Assembly (NCBI GenBank): GCA_015488535.1
Contig: WFNP01000008.1
Location: forward strand, 1-32,533
Source: Nitratifractor sp.
Lineage (GTDB): Bacteria > Campylobacterota > Campylobacteria > Campylobacterales > Sulfurovaceae
Direction: 5' to 3'
DNA length: 32,533 bases
Below are positions 9,301-17,686 of the stretch, one piece after another (positions within the stretch are counted from its first letter, which is position 1; every line of letters starts with the position of its first letter). The position numbers and the translations under genes are program-made. Below the pieces are notes generated by a model. The model ran no database searches. It had not been told where the DNA came from and worked only from the letters and a program-made list of their open reading frames with translations.

Positions 9301-9446
9301 TTTATAAGGTCAAATCTCTTTAGTTCTCCTCTTTGGAGATTATATTTCTGAAAAGAGTTAAAGCCAAAGTATCCCAATGCACCTACTATTGCCAATATCA
9401 CTATAATAAGGAGTGCAAGCAATATTTTCTGGTTGTTTTTTCTCAA
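6324..9446 (-). CDS. NIT-domain hybrid sensor histidine kinase with three receiver-like domains
   Basis: Membrane sensor kinase of 1040 residues. Order of parts: membrane helix 7-29; an extracytoplasmic all-helical region 35-300 resembling the nitrate/nitrite-sensing NIT domain (KERKLSSMF near 60-68, a D-N-E-L-Q helix near 88-93, a terminal W-Y-S-V-T-D segment at 266-271); second membrane helix 303-325; HisKA with phosphoacceptor H389 ([11 protein letters not shown]); ATPase domain with N box 502-510, DTGIGI 539-544 and GGTGLGL 568-574. A degenerate receiver follows at about 625-735 (D675, K720, N-terminal acidic pair missing). Next is a canonical receiver 755-870 (D804, K859), a charged linker 880-930, then another divergent receiver-like domain 935-1040 (D986). 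There is no Hpt domain. Translation starts at TTG after a GGGG-containing site. It is the last gene of a four-gene operon, 15 bases after the third PilJ-like gene. NIT assignment is by pattern; the ligand is inferred. Confidence 0.88.
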   Translation of the reverse strand: MRKNNQKILLALLIIVILAIVGALGYFGFNSFQKYNLQRGELKRFDLINESNKLSILIGKERKLSSMFISGSSAVTLSKLKKHRELVDNELQKFSNNLSKYSEYRDEVKNINNIKNNLKAVRTKIETISQDYIDIFNNEFQDKILNRLSLIQEKIIKALKRKDISESLEYSHKLQNLYNTQELERSLIGFFIGSSKSLQDADLKLWDSLIANDVLPLVSEVHNDGIEHKLRKILDIEKFENSINRYRESFIAGIMNGTYPITLKQWYSVTDARLDKLKSAEKIIDTSLTGIISSKMESLNNQWILFVSGAGLLLLVDIILIVFFYHVSKESKILEDALKNIEIDLSPQRKKELLNAVGKRDMASIYRLLAETIKEANQAKDLFLANMSHEIRTPLNGIVGFTQLLKSTNLTPDQAEFISVIESSSDNLLAIVNDILDLSKINADKIELESIPFNAIEKFEDAVESYGAKAAQKNIEFSVFVDPALPKTLIGDPTKISQVIVNLISNAIKFTSQNGEVDVIIEMQQESSVDATVYFAVKDTGIGITEEQKGKIFEAFAQADAGTSRKYGGTGLGLAISSKLVELMGGKLDIDSTPGEGSTFFFTLTLQKGEDNEKNLEDFSDVDTGLLLTNRKQQMRTCDKNLQKYVEYLGAKFSPVYNDDLFELKEKPPKILFIDYMFIKDVSTLKQYFSLDTRIVLITTGESKEELESVRDRLQKIIYKPVNFSKTYRAFESYRSPKKIEEVKTETEKPFEEMKILVAEDNPINQKLIRTTLEKFGIDVTLASNGQEAFDLRKQNDYDLIFMDIQMPVMNGLEATSEILHYEEVNHLNHIPIIALTANALTGDREKYMEAGMDNYISKPINIPELKNLISSYNKSIHHTHKEENDDSKIIDTKPLQEPERVVVNTESIKEEPKEEKPQSSEKESKISDSVSDKKLEVVLFNKAKMLSKNFVKVLERLGIHSKVVGSEDELIEAIDEGDIDYVLIDYGLLGDEECMIIEGIDEMGIKPYLLIRNDVKDTDLCADVINITNFMSEVKNKIL

Positions 9447-9461
9447 TTTAGACCCCTTTAA

Positions 9462-10223
9462 TTATTGGTTTTTACTATGATAAATGACAAATAAATCAGT
9501 TATTTTTTCCAATTTATCATCTGTCAATACCATAATATTGGATACAAACAGTTTATTGTTTTTGTCTATAAGTGCTTTATTTGTATTCCAATACCCAATC
9601 AACTCTTTTCTACTTTTCAAAAGAGTTTCAGGATAGCTCTTATAATTTTGGATTTCAGCCAATTTTTCATCTGCACCTTTGATAGACTCTTGCATCTGTT
9701 TTTTAATCAAAGGAGATGATAATCCCAAGCCCTCTGCCATGTAATACTTGAGTACTCTTTCAAGATAAAAAATAAAGTTTTTACTGTCTAAAAACATCTT
9801 GTCACTGTCTGAATATACATATTTGTATTGTTTGGCTATATTGTTTGCACCCTCTAAAAGTGTTTCACTGTAATCTAGCATCTGAAGAGCTATATCTTTA
9901 CTAGGTTTCTTTGCAAGCAGTTTTTCCAATTCATTTTTACTGTATGTAAGAAACTCCAACATATCTTTGGTATCCTGATTATTCGTAGTGATAGCAATAG
10001 TCCGTATATCAGAGACAAGCTTATCAAGGTCTTTATCCAAATCCCTCTTCAAATATATCTTTTGGGGATTGGCATAAAAATAGAGATACTTTGCCACCAA
10101 CTCCTGGCTAAGATATCTGATATGCTCTGTAGCTTCAAGTATATTTACATCTGCTCTTGTAGATGCATTTATACTCTGTAGAGAAAATATCATAAATAAG
10201 ACTATCAGAGTGACTTTTTTCAT
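9462..10223 (-). CDS. Secreted PilJ/NarX-like sensor-domain protein, divergent third paralogue
   Basis: A 253-residue secreted helical protein with signal peptide (residues 1-20, ending INAS). It aligns by eye with the two genes upstream over the whole length. It shares the SETLLEGANNIAKQY segment (119-133; SESMLEGSQYI in its neighbour) and a C-terminal helical region. The two P-box-like motifs of its paralogues are eroded: the first reads ILEATEHIRYLSQELVAKY (28-46), lacking the GKQRM core, and the second only FIFYLERVLKYYMAEGLGL. It may have lost ligand binding or changed ligand. The second of two adjacent ATGs (10223) has the better spacing from AGGAG. It sits 12 bases after the second paralogue and 15 before the kinase. 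Confidence 0.75.
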   Translation of the reverse strand: MKKVTLIVLFMIFSLQSINASTRADVNILEATEHIRYLSQELVAKYLYFYANPQKIYLKRDLDKDLDKLVSDIRTIAITTNNQDTKDMLEFLTYSKNELEKLLAKKPSKDIALQMLDYSETLLEGANNIAKQYKYVYSDSDKMFLDSKNFIFYLERVLKYYMAEGLGLSSPLIKKQMQESIKGADEKLAEIQNYKSYPETLLKSRKELIGYWNTNKALIDKNNKLFVSNIMVLTDDKLEKITDLFVIYHSKNQ

Positions 10224-10235
10224 CATATCTCCTAA

Positions 10236-11027
10236 TTAATGCTCATAAAGTTTTACATACATTTTAACAACAGAATCCATCTTTCTGGTAATATCATTTG
10301 TGGTATTATAAACGATAAGAGGCAATCCGCCTTTTTCTATATTTAGATAAAATTTATGCACTATTTTCCACAGTTTGTTTACCTGATGAAGCTCTTCGTT
10401 TATAGCCGGTGTATTATCTTTGTAGCTCATAATGAACTGATTGTTTTTACTAAACTGCTCTACAGCCTTTCTGGTTTGTTCTACAGTGTTTTTATCTTTG
10501 ATACCCAACTGATATGCTATATAATATTTGGCTATCCTCTGAGCCAACATTCTTTGCTGTCCGGCTTTGTCTATTACTTCAGCACTTTTAAGATTATATT
10601 TCTTCTTCAAACTATCTACAATATATTGACTACCCTCAAGCATGGATTCACTAAGATCAAGCAGTAACTGGGCATTATTCAGATTGAATGGCTTTTTGAC
10701 TATACCTTTAAGCTCATCTTCACTCATTTGAACAAAGGCTATCAGATTTTTAATCTCTTCATCATTGATATCTTTATTTAAAATATCTATATTTTTACTA
10801 AACTCCTGCAATGACTTTTGCAACTCTCTTGAAGCCTTTTCCTGGGCTACACCTTTGCCTTTGTAGAGATAATCTTTAGCTATTCGTTGAGAGAGCATTC
10901 TCTGCTTTCCTGCAATATTGATAATATCCTGCACTTTGTCATTGACTCCTCTTCCGGCAGATACGAAGCCTACAAACATCAACGATACTGCTACCACCTT
11001 CACCATACTTTTCAAAAAAAACTGCAT
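10236..11027 (-). CDS. Secreted protein with two PilJ/NarX-like P-box motifs
   Basis: A 263-residue protein with a signal peptide (about 1-24) and no further membrane helix, so probably periplasmic. It holds two half-repeats, each opening with a P-box-like motif: INIAGKQRMLSQRIAKDY (36-53) and DKAGQQRMLAQRIAKYY (153-169). This motif is characteristic of the PilJ-type N-terminal domain of pilus chemotaxis transducers and of the periplasmic domain of NarX-type nitrate sensors, but here no signalling domain is attached. I place the start at ATG 11027, because AAGGAG precedes it by six bases; an upstream in-frame ATG at 11060 would overlap the previous gene. Middle gene of three paralogues, 10 bases after the first. 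A ligand such as nitrate is inferred, not shown. Confidence 0.85.
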   Translation of the reverse strand: MQFFLKSMVKVVAVSLMFVGFVSAGRGVNDKVQDIINIAGKQRMLSQRIAKDYLYKGKGVAQEKASRELQKSLQEFSKNIDILNKDINDEEIKNLIAFVQMSEDELKGIVKKPFNLNNAQLLLDLSESMLEGSQYIVDSLKKKYNLKSAEVIDKAGQQRMLAQRIAKYYIAYQLGIKDKNTVEQTRKAVEQFSKNNQFIMSYKDNTPAINEELHQVNKLWKIVHKFYLNIEKGGLPLIVYNTTNDITRKMDSVVKMYVKLYEH

Positions 11028-11037
11028 CTTTTTCTCC

Positions 11038-11820
11038 TTATTGTATTTTTTGTGACGCATACAACTCTGTCACTTTGTCCATATTTTTGAGTATCTCATT
11101 TGATTTGTTATAAATCAAAGACGGAATAAAATTACTTGAAGATTTATTCATTATTCTAAAGAAAGAGTAATCCTTTTCAACTCTATTGAGAAGATTGTTA
11201 ATCTCTTTACTGTTCAAGTCAGAAGCTTTAAGAGTTTTTAATGAATCTTCAAACAGTTTCATAGCCTCATCCATCTTCTTTTTAAATTTTTTATCCTCTA
11301 TACCCCACACTTTCAGCATATACAAAGATGCCATTCTCTGAGACAACATTCTTTGTCTGCCTGAGATATTTATTATTTTACCTGACTTTTTACCACCTTT
11401 TACTGAAAACAGTTTGGTAGTATCATCAGCTACTTTCAGTAATGTATCTAATTTATACTGAAGTTTACTGGCATTATCTTTTGTCGGTTTAGCCAAAAGT
11501 AGAGTTTTGATACTATCATATATATTTTTTTGCTTTTTTATACTCTTTTTTATATTGGAGTCTTTACTAAATTTATCCAAAGCATTGAGATGCTCTTCAA
11601 ACTCTTTCATAGTATTGTTTAAATCTTTGTCAGGATTGCCAAATCTAACTCCAAGACCAAGCATACCATAATCTTTTAGCATCCTTTGAGTAAACATTCT
11701 TTGTTTACCGGCTATATTTATAGCTTGTTGGATGTTAGTGATTTCAAAAGCATTTACACTTCCGCTTAATAGCATAATAAACAGTAAAGTATATACTGTT
11801 TTTAGCATTTTGATACTCAA
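11038..11820 (-). CDS. Secreted protein with two PilJ/NarX-like P-box motifs, first of the operon
   Basis: A 260-residue probable periplasmic protein with a signal peptide (to about residue 24) and two P-box-like half-repeats: INIAGKQRMFTQRMLKDY (34-51) and INISGRQRMLSQRMASLY (150-167). Each half continues as long amphipathic helices, as expected for a four-helix sensor bundle. There is no transmitter domain. The preferred start is TTG at 11820, with AGGAGGGG five bases upstream; ATG at 11808 is also possible, and a longer reading from 11865 lacks such a site. It leads the operon that ends with the NIT-domain kinase, so the three secreted proteins and the kinase probably act together. Confidence 0.83.
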   Translation of the reverse strand: MSIKMLKTVYTLLFIMLLSGSVNAFEITNIQQAINIAGKQRMFTQRMLKDYGMLGLGVRFGNPDKDLNNTMKEFEEHLNALDKFSKDSNIKKSIKKQKNIYDSIKTLLLAKPTKDNASKLQYKLDTLLKVADDTTKLFSVKGGKKSGKIINISGRQRMLSQRMASLYMLKVWGIEDKKFKKKMDEAMKLFEDSLKTLKASDLNSKEINNLLNRVEKDYSFFRIMNKSSSNFIPSLIYNKSNEILKNMDKVTELYASQKIQ

Positions 11821-11854
11821 ATACCCCTCCTCTTTAACTGGTTTGAAATACAAT

Positions 11855-11860
11855 ACTATA
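11855..11860 (-). promoter_or_regulatory. Candidate -10 for the sensor operon
   Basis: TATAGT on the - strand, about 35 bases before the TTG start at 11820. Several other AT-rich hexamers lie in this divergent gap (11821-11981), so the exact element is uncertain. Confidence 0.35.
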
Positions 11861-11956
11861 TACACAGATTTGTATATTCTATAATGACATACTTTATCTT
11901 AATTACCTTTGAATATCAATATAATACTTTAAAACATCTTTATATTATAAGTATAG

Positions 11957-11962
11957 TATAAT
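11957..11962 (+). promoter_or_regulatory. TATAAT -10 of the aspartate aminotransferase gene
   Basis: A perfect TATAAT 19 bases before the ATG at 11982, giving a short leader of about 13 bases that includes AAGG. The upstream gap is very AT-rich and has no obvious -35. Confidence 0.6.
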
Positions 11963-11981
11963 ATGGAAAAAAGGTATAAAA

Positions 11982-13151
11982 ATGCTGTCAGAAAAAATCA
12001 AAAGATTGTCACCATCTATGACAATAGCGATATCCACTTTGGCTAGAGAATTGAAAGAAGAGGGAAAAGATATACTGAGTTTCTCAGCAGGAGAGCCTGA
12101 TTTTGATACTCCAGAAAAGATTAAATGGGCTGCAAAAGAAGCTATAGATCAAGGTTTTACCAAATATACGGCTGTTGCGGGTATCCCTGAATTATTAGAT
12201 GCTATTGCATATAAGCTGGAAAAAGACAATGGTCTGAAATATGATAAAAAAGGAATCTTGGTAAGTAATGGTGCCAAGCAATCTCTTTTCAATCTGACTC
12301 AGGCTCTTTTGAATGAAGGAGATGAAGTCATAATACCGGCTCCTTACTGGGTAACATATCCAGAACTCGTCAAATATGCAGGTGCCAAACCTGTAATAGT
12401 CCATACAGATGAGAAAAACAGCTTTAAATTGACTCCAGAGCAGTTACAAGCTGCAATTACAGATAAGACAAAACTACTATTTTTAAATTCACCGTCCAAT
12501 CCCACAGGCTCTGTATATACAGCAGATGAATTAAAAGCACTAGGAGATGTTTTAAAAGGAACAGATATTATAGTAGCCAGTGATGAGATGTATGAAAAAC
12601 TTCTATATGACGGCACAGAGTTTGTATCTACTGCCTCTGTAAGTGAAGATATGTATAATAGAACAGTTACCATAAACGGATTGAGCAAAGCTGTGGCCAT
12701 GACAGGCTGGAGATTTGGTTATCTGGCATCTGCAAATATAGAGCTTGTATCCAAAATGACAGCTCTTCAGTCACAAAGTACATCAAATATCTGCTCTATA
12801 GTTCAAAAAGCAGCTATTCCTGCACTTTTGGGAGAAGTAGATGAAGAGATAGAGACAATGAGACAGGCTTTTGAAAGCAGAGCCAATGAAGCCACTGCAC
12901 TGTTCAATGAGATAGAGGGTGTAAGTGTTCTAAAACCAAAGGGTGCATTTTATCTCTTTGTAAATATTAAAGATATAAGTAATGATTCAATGAAATTCTC
13001 TCAGGAATTATTAAAAAAATACGGTGTGGCAGTAGTTCCGGGTATAGGTTTTGGCTCAGAAGGTTATTTTAGATTCTCGTTTGCCACAAATATAGTAACT
13101 ATCAGAGAAGGTATCAGAAGAATAGAAAAATTTGTAAATACTTTGAGATAA
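11982..13151 (+). CDS. aspB: Aspartate aminotransferase (class I, prokaryotic type)
   Basis: A cytosolic PLP enzyme of 389 residues that exchanges the amino group between aspartate and 2-oxoglutarate. Visible features are the FSAGEPDFDTP N-terminal substrate loop (34-44), the NPTG turn (173-176), the DEMYEKL strand (201-207) after IIVAS, and the PLP lysine K236 in NGLSKAVAMTGWR. The C-terminal arginine region reads GYFRFSFAT. These are features of the thermostable/prokaryotic (Iγ) aspartate transaminases; some members also act on prephenate, so specificity is not certain. The gene is a single unit between its own TATAAT and a bidirectional terminator. Confidence 0.93.
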   Translation: MLSEKIKRLSPSMTIAISTLARELKEEGKDILSFSAGEPDFDTPEKIKWAAKEAIDQGFTKYTAVAGIPELLDAIAYKLEKDNGLKYDKKGILVSNGAKQSLFNLTQALLNEGDEVIIPAPYWVTYPELVKYAGAKPVIVHTDEKNSFKLTPEQLQAAITDKTKLLFLNSPSNPTGSVYTADELKALGDVLKGTDIIVASDEMYEKLLYDGTEFVSTASVSEDMYNRTVTINGLSKAVAMTGWRFGYLASANIELVSKMTALQSQSTSNICSIVQKAAIPALLGEVDEEIETMRQAFESRANEATALFNEIEGVSVLKPKGAFYLFVNIKDISNDSMKFSQELLKKYGVAVVPGIGFGSEGYFRFSFATNIVTIREGIRRIEKFVNTLR

Positions 13152-13170
13152 TTTTATACTATTTTAAAAC

Positions 13171-13192
13171 AGTCCCAAATCAATTTGGGACT
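13171..13192. terminator. Bidirectional terminator between aspB and yigZ
   Basis: AGTCCCAAA (13171-13179) pairs perfectly with TTTGGGACT (13184-13192) around TCAA. A T-rich stretch follows on the + strand, and the - strand has GTTTTAAAAT, so it fits termination of both convergent genes. Confidence 0.82.
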
Positions 13193-13199
13193 TGGTCTC

Positions 13200-13748
13200 T
13201 TATTCTATTTTTAATTTTTGTAAATTATCTCTGCTTCCTCGCAATTGCCACACTATACTATTATTTTTGAAATCTCTGGACACTATTTCAATATCACTGT
13301 TTTTACAGATATACTCAATCTTTCTTATCTCATCATAAGCTGATGTAATTGTTATATCTTCTCTATTTACATACTCTGTCAGTGGGATATTTTGCAGTAA
13401 CTCCTGGGCTGATTTGGTATATGCTCTGACCATCCCTCCGGTACCTAGCTTGATACCTCCAAAATATCTTACTATCAAAACAGCACTCTCTACCAATTCC
13501 CATCCTCTCAAGACTTTGAGCAAAGGCATACCCGCACAACCTTTAGGCTCTCCATCATCACTGAATGCCTCTTCAATTTTGCCGTCTGCAAATCTTCTGT
13601 AAGCATATACTATATGTGAAGCTTTTGGATTCTTTTCTCTCAATTTGGCTCTATAACTCTCAAATATATTATACGGCACAATATGAGCTATAAATTTGGA
13701 GCGTTTTATCTCTATTTCATGAAAATATGGCTTATCTATATACTTCAT
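13200..13748 (-). CDS. yigZ: YigZ/IMPACT family protein
   Basis: A 182-residue soluble protein of the UPF0029/IMPACT family. The conserved core is visible: RSKFIAHI near the N-terminus, then SHIVYAYR, EAFSDDGEPKGCAGMPLL, and VRYFGGIKLGTGGMVRAY. Family members interact with translation factors or the ribosome in eukaryotes; the bacterial function is not established. The C-terminal DUF1949-like region (132-182) is present. Its ATG overlaps the hemH stop by four bases (ATGA), so it is translationally coupled to hemH. Confidence 0.92.
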   Translation of the reverse strand: MKYIDKPYFHEIEIKRSKFIAHIVPYNIFESYRAKLREKNPKASHIVYAYRRFADGKIEEAFSDDGEPKGCAGMPLLKVLRGWELVESAVLIVRYFGGIKLGTGGMVRAYTKSAQELLQNIPLTEYVNREDITITSAYDEIRKIEYICKNSDIEIVSRDFKNNSIVWQLRGSRDNLQKLKIE

Positions 13749-14698
13749 GAGACTTCATTAATTACACTGGATATAAAATTTACAAAATCTTCATCATCAT
13801 TGGGACATTTTGCTACTATATAATCATCATATCCAATTTTCTGGGCTATCTCTCTATGCTCTATATCCAACTCAAAAAGAGTCTCTGAATTATCTATGGT
13901 AAATGACAGTGGAAATATCAATACTTTCAAATTATCAGGATTTCTCAATATATCTGCCAAATTAGGCTCTAACCATGCACTTTTGCCTACTTTTGACTGA
14001 TATGCAAGTGTATGCTTCTTAAAATCTATTCCCCTCTCATTCAGTTTTTTAATAATAAGTGAACAATTATGCTCTATCTGCTTTTGATATGGGTCACCGG
14101 CTTTGATAATACTCACAGGCAAACCGTGAGCAGATAGTATCAACTCATACTCAGTGGCATCTTTGTCTCCAAGAGCTTCTATAATTTTACTGCACTGTAT
14201 ATCAATATATCTGTCATCATTATAATAAGGCTCTACTATTGTAAAGTTTGAATAATACTCCATCTCTTTGGCATTTGCTTTGATATCTTCTACAGATGAT
14301 AGTGTTGTTGTAGTAGAATAGTGAGGATACATAGGAAAGAGTATCAAATCATCTATAGCTTCACTTTTGAATTTTTCCAAAGCATCTTTTGCAAAAGGTG
14401 GCACATATCTCATAGCAGGAAGGACAGGTATATTCAATCTATCTGCTATTTTTTTGGATAAATTCTCAGTAATATCTCTTAATGGTGATTTACCTCCAAG
14501 TATTTTATAATTCTCCTGAGCCTCATGCAATCTCTTTTTGACTATTATATTGCCTATAATTTTACGCATAAGAGGATTGGTAGGAAGGATATTCTTATCA
14601 GCAAACATATTTCTCAAAAACATCTCTACTTCATCTATATTACTCGGTCCACCCATATTTAGCAACAATACGCCTCTTTTAGTATTTGATAATGACAT
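13745..14698 (-). CDS. hemH: Ferrochelatase
   Basis: Inserts Fe2+ into protoporphyrin IX, the last step of protoheme synthesis, which the c-type cytochromes here require. The 317-residue length fits the bacterial family. LLLNMGGPSN (11-20) opens the first domain. The catalytic histidine is H191 in SAHGLP, and the conserved glutamate is E272 in the SFTIDNSETLFELD segment. Start: ATG with GGAG eight bases upstream. The first 20 bases of the gene overlap the end of a 36-codon sORF, and its stop overlaps the start of yigZ. Confidence 0.95.
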   Translation of the reverse strand: MSLSNTKRGVLLLNMGGPSNIDEVEMFLRNMFADKNILPTNPLMRKIIGNIIVKKRLHEAQENYKILGGKSPLRDITENLSKKIADRLNIPVLPAMRYVPPFAKDALEKFKSEAIDDLILFPMYPHYSTTTTLSSVEDIKANAKEMEYYSNFTIVEPYYNDDRYIDIQCSKIIEALGDKDATEYELILSAHGLPVSIIKAGDPYQKQIEHNCSLIIKKLNERGIDFKKHTLAYQSKVGKSAWLEPNLADILRNPDNLKVLIFPLSFTIDNSETLFELDIEHREIAQKIGYDDYIVAKCPNDDEDFVNFISSVINEVS

Positions 14699-14789
14699 TT
14701 TCTATCTCCTTGATTCTTGCTTTTGTCTCTGTGTATCCCATATCTACAGCCTTTTTTACAATAGAAATATCAAATTCCAATCCATTCAT
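14679..14789 (-). CDS. Possible 36-aa small protein overlapping the hemH start
   Basis: An ATG-initiated frame of 36 codons ends inside hemH (20-base overlap, different frame). The peptide looks helical and charged, with VKKAVDMGYTETKARIKEIE in its middle. Its amino-acid mix is more like protein than random AT-rich sequence. GGTGGA lies close before the ATG, a poor ribosome binding site. It could be a leader peptide coupled to hemH, the remnant of a longer gene, or chance. I recognise no family. Confidence 0.4.
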   Translation of the reverse strand: MNGLEFDISIVKKAVDMGYTETKARIKEIENVIIKY

Positions 14790-14900
14790 TCCACCATCTC
14801 ACTAAAAGTAGATATCGTAAAGCTGTATGTTTTAAATGATTTTACAGTAACTATATTTACTACTCTTGTAACTTAACTGCTTAGTGCAAGTGTAATTTCT

Positions 14901-16769
14901 CTATTGTGATACATTTGTATCCAACCCCAACTCTTTGGCTTCTTTGATATCTTTCAATTTCTGCAACTCCTCTCTGACCTTTTGCAAAGGATGATGCTTA
15001 AAGTATCCATTGTAGTAGAGCCATTTATATATCTTTGCCGCAATAGGTCCTGCACTGCTTCCACCATGACCACCATGCTCCATCAATACTGTAATTACAT
15101 ATTCAGGGTGTTTATATGGTGCATATGTAGTAATCCATGCATGAGATTTTTTGAAATATGCCAAGTCATTCTCTTTGACTCTTTTTTTGATATCCTGAGG
15201 AATTGAAACTACCTGTGCTGTTCCTGTCTTACCGGCTACTATAATAGGCAGTTTGCTCATTGTCTTGTATGCAGTTCCTCTCCTGTCATTACATACATCA
15301 TACATACCCTCTCTGATAGTATTGAAATGCTTTGGGTTAAACCATATTCTTTTTAATACAGGTTTTACCTTTTTACCTGCCACCTCTTTGGCAAGCATAG
15401 GTGTAGGCAGTTTGCCTGTAGCTATAAATGCTGTATATCTGGCTATCTGCATAGGTGTTACATTATCATACCCCTGCCCTATTGCACATATTACAGTTTC
15501 ACCTTTATACCATGGCAGATTGTATCTTTTTCTTTTCCATGCTTTGTTTGGAATGATACCTCTGTATTCCCTTGGCAAATCTATCCCTGTCTTCACACCA
15601 AGACCTATCTGATGCAGTGTTTTGGATATATTGTCTATACCTATTTTCAAACTCTTGTCATAATAATATACATCACAACTCTCTCTTATAGATTTTCTCA
15701 AATCTACATCACCATGCCCCCATCTTGACCAGCATCTAAATTTGTGTTTACTCTTGTCTATAGTGATATAGCCTTTACAAAATTCATGCTCATCAAGCAC
15801 TCCATGCCCAAATCTCGATGTAGCAAGTGCAACTCCCATTTTAATTACTGAGCCTGGAGGATATACTGCATTGATGAATTTATTAGTAAATGGGTGTCCT
15901 AAATTGTTTTGTAATGCTCTCCAATTCTTGACACTGATACCTCCCACAAAGAGATTTGGATTGAAGCTTGGGTTACTTACAGCTGCCAATACTTTGCCAT
16001 CTACTGTCATCACTACTACAACGGCAGCTCTTTTATCAAGTATCTTGAATATATACTGTTGCAAATCCATATCAAGATTTAGTTTTATATTACGGTTGCT
16101 TATCGGTTCTACTTTTTTAATGACTTTCAACTCTTTGTTTCGTGCATTAACCTTGCTGATTACATATCCTAGCTCCCCCTCAAGCACCTTGTTATAATAA
16201 AGCTCCAATCCACTTTTGCCGGTTTTGCCGACTATCTCTACTACTTTGTCTTTTTTATTCTCTTTTCTGTTTGAGCGTCCTACATATCCTACAATATGAG
16301 CTGCATATCCACCAAATGGATAGTATCTTTTTGTCTCCGTATCTATATGTATATACTGGTTTGGCTCCAATTGAGAGTAGTATCTAATCATATCGTTATA
16401 TGCTATAAAATCTATTACTTTGATAAATTTATAGTTATATGGTGAATTGTATCTTTTATATACTTTTTGCATAACTGTTTTATTGATATCAGGAAAATAG
16501 CTCTTTAATAAATCTATGACTTCGGATAGTTTTTTCTTTTTCATATGAGGAGCTATCGATACGGAAAAGCCCAGCTTGTTTACTGCAAGATAGTTGCCTT
16601 TACTGTCAAATATCTCTCCTCTTACCGGCTTGATATATGTTTTTCTCTCTATATTCTCTTTTGCAAGTTTTTCATAGTAGTAATTGGATTTGATACTGAT
16701 ATGATAGAGTCTGACTACCAGCAAACCCCACACCAGTATAAAAATAAACCAAAGCAATCTGTATCTCAT
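14901..16769 (-). CDS. mrdA: Penicillin-binding protein 2 (elongation transpeptidase)
   Basis: Class B PBP that cross-links peptidoglycan during cell elongation, working with RodA/MreC/MreD. One N-terminal membrane anchor (5-24) is followed by the PBP dimerisation domain beginning near RGEIFDSKGN. The transpeptidase domain has active serine S307 in SVIK (307-310), SCD at 364-366 in the SxN position, and KTG at 514-516. The 622-residue length is normal. Asp at the third position of SxN is common in PBP2. The start ATG overlaps the mreD-like stop by four bases. A 111-base gap separates its end from the hemH sORF. Confidence 0.96.
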   Translation of the reverse strand: MRYRLLWFIFILVWGLLVVRLYHISIKSNYYYEKLAKENIERKTYIKPVRGEIFDSKGNYLAVNKLGFSVSIAPHMKKKKLSEVIDLLKSYFPDINKTVMQKVYKRYNSPYNYKFIKVIDFIAYNDMIRYYSQLEPNQYIHIDTETKRYYPFGGYAAHIVGYVGRSNRKENKKDKVVEIVGKTGKSGLELYYNKVLEGELGYVISKVNARNKELKVIKKVEPISNRNIKLNLDMDLQQYIFKILDKRAAVVVVMTVDGKVLAAVSNPSFNPNLFVGGISVKNWRALQNNLGHPFTNKFINAVYPPGSVIKMGVALATSRFGHGVLDEHEFCKGYITIDKSKHKFRCWSRWGHGDVDLRKSIRESCDVYYYDKSLKIGIDNISKTLHQIGLGVKTGIDLPREYRGIIPNKAWKRKRYNLPWYKGETVICAIGQGYDNVTPMQIARYTAFIATGKLPTPMLAKEVAGKKVKPVLKRIWFNPKHFNTIREGMYDVCNDRRGTAYKTMSKLPIIVAGKTGTAQVVSIPQDIKKRVKENDLAYFKKSHAWITTYAPYKHPEYVITVLMEHGGHGGSSAGPIAAKIYKWLYYNGYFKHHPLQKVREELQKLKDIKEAKELGLDTNVSQ

Positions 16770-17212
16770 ATTATAACCGCCATTACTATATCCATCACCA
16801 GAGAAAATACAAGATTTGAATCCAAATCTATACTGAATGTAGAGAATATAAAGTCATACAACAGAATAAATCCCAGATAAAACAAATCTATGAATATTAC
16901 TGAAATGACAGCTATACATCTGCGACACCGCTTCAAAAATATCAATCTATGATATATACTCAGATAGTAAACCAATACAGAAAAAAATGACAACATCATA
17001 GGCAAAGATAAATTTATCTCCAAATTCAACAGATAAAGAAGAGGCATAATAATATATGTAAACCCTTCTCCCTCCAATCCTCTGATTATGAGATATCCTG
17101 CAATTCCTATCATCAACGGCAAAGTTACATGTATGGATATCATTGTGGGGTAATACAGTACAAACAGTATCATAAATCCCCACTTCAGAAGATTTTTCAA
17201 TACACTCTTCAC
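16766..17212 (-). CDS. mreD: MreD-like rod-shape membrane protein
   Basis: A 148-residue, very hydrophobic protein with about five membrane segments (10-28, 33-45, 52-66, 74-88, 100-118) and no charged domain. MreD belongs to the elongasome and normally lies beside mreC or mrdA. Here it directly precedes mrdA with a four-base overlap, which is the main support for the call, since MreD sequences are poorly conserved. Translation appears to start at GTG, with GGAG located inside the end of the upstream acetyltransferase gene. Confidence 0.7.
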   Translation of the reverse strand: MKSVLKNLLKWGFMILFVLYYPTMISIHVTLPLMIGIAGYLIIRGLEGEGFTYIIMPLLYLLNLEINLSLPMMLSFFSVLVYYLSIYHRLIFLKRCRRCIAVISVIFIDLFYLGFILLYDFIFSTFSIDLDSNLVFSLVMDIVMAVII

Positions 17213-17215
17213 CTG

Positions 17216-17686
17216 CTATTTGTCTCCGTCTATTTTTAGTATCAAAGATACTTCATCACATTTTGGAAAATGAATACACTTGATACAGTCAGCCCAGATT
17301 TTATGCTCCGGAATTGCGGTTTTTTCTATCTCTTCAAAGCCCATCTTTTGGAAAAACTGAGGTAGATATGTCAGCACCAACAGACTATCTATACCCAGCT
17401 CTTTGGCTTCTTCTATACAAAAATTGACTATATCTATACCTATGCCCTGCCCTCTGTAATCTTTATCAACAATTAGACTGCGTATCTCTGCAAGTGATGG
17501 TGAATGTATATGCAAAGCACCATATCCAATCAATTTGTCATTATCTTTTGCCAATACATAGCTTCGGATATTGGTAGCTACTTCATCATCACTTCTTGGC
17601 AGGATTATTCCATCTTTTACATCATTTTCCACAAGCTTTTGCATCTTGGGAATATCACTGAGTTTTGCTTTGACTATAGATATCAA
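17216..17686 (-). CDS. argA: Short N-acetylglutamate synthase-like GNAT acetyltransferase
   Basis: A 156-residue single GNAT domain resembling the short, kinase-domain-free ArgA type that acetylates glutamate in the first step of arginine synthesis. The acetyl-CoA loop is RGQGIG (78-83), preceded by IRSLIVD. The LTYLPQFFQKMGF strand-helix and the C-terminal WADCIKC...C signature (C134, C137, C143) are typical of this subgroup. Other GNAT roles cannot be excluded. Its ATG overlaps the engB stop by four bases, and it lies three bases before the mreD-like start. Confidence 0.8.
   Translation of the reverse strand: MISIVKAKLSDIPKMQKLVENDVKDGIILPRSDDEVATNIRSYVLAKDNDKLIGYGALHIHSPSLAEIRSLIVDKDYRGQGIGIDIVNFCIEEAKELGIDSLLVLTYLPQFFQKMGFEEIEKTAIPEHKIWADCIKCIHFPKCDEVSLILKIDGDK

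Noticed and set aside
11038-11865. Longer reading of the first sensor gene from ATG 11865
   Set aside because: It would place an unusual charged extension before the signal peptide, and the strong AGGAGGGG site lies inside it, next to TTG 11820.
14790-14900. Riboswitch or RNA gene before the hemH sORF
   Set aside because: I see only weak inverted repeats and AT-rich sequence that could hold a promoter; no recognisable aptamer pattern.
15253-15612. 119-codon open frame on + inside mrdA
   Set aside because: It lies opposite the PBP2 transpeptidase domain and resembles no family.
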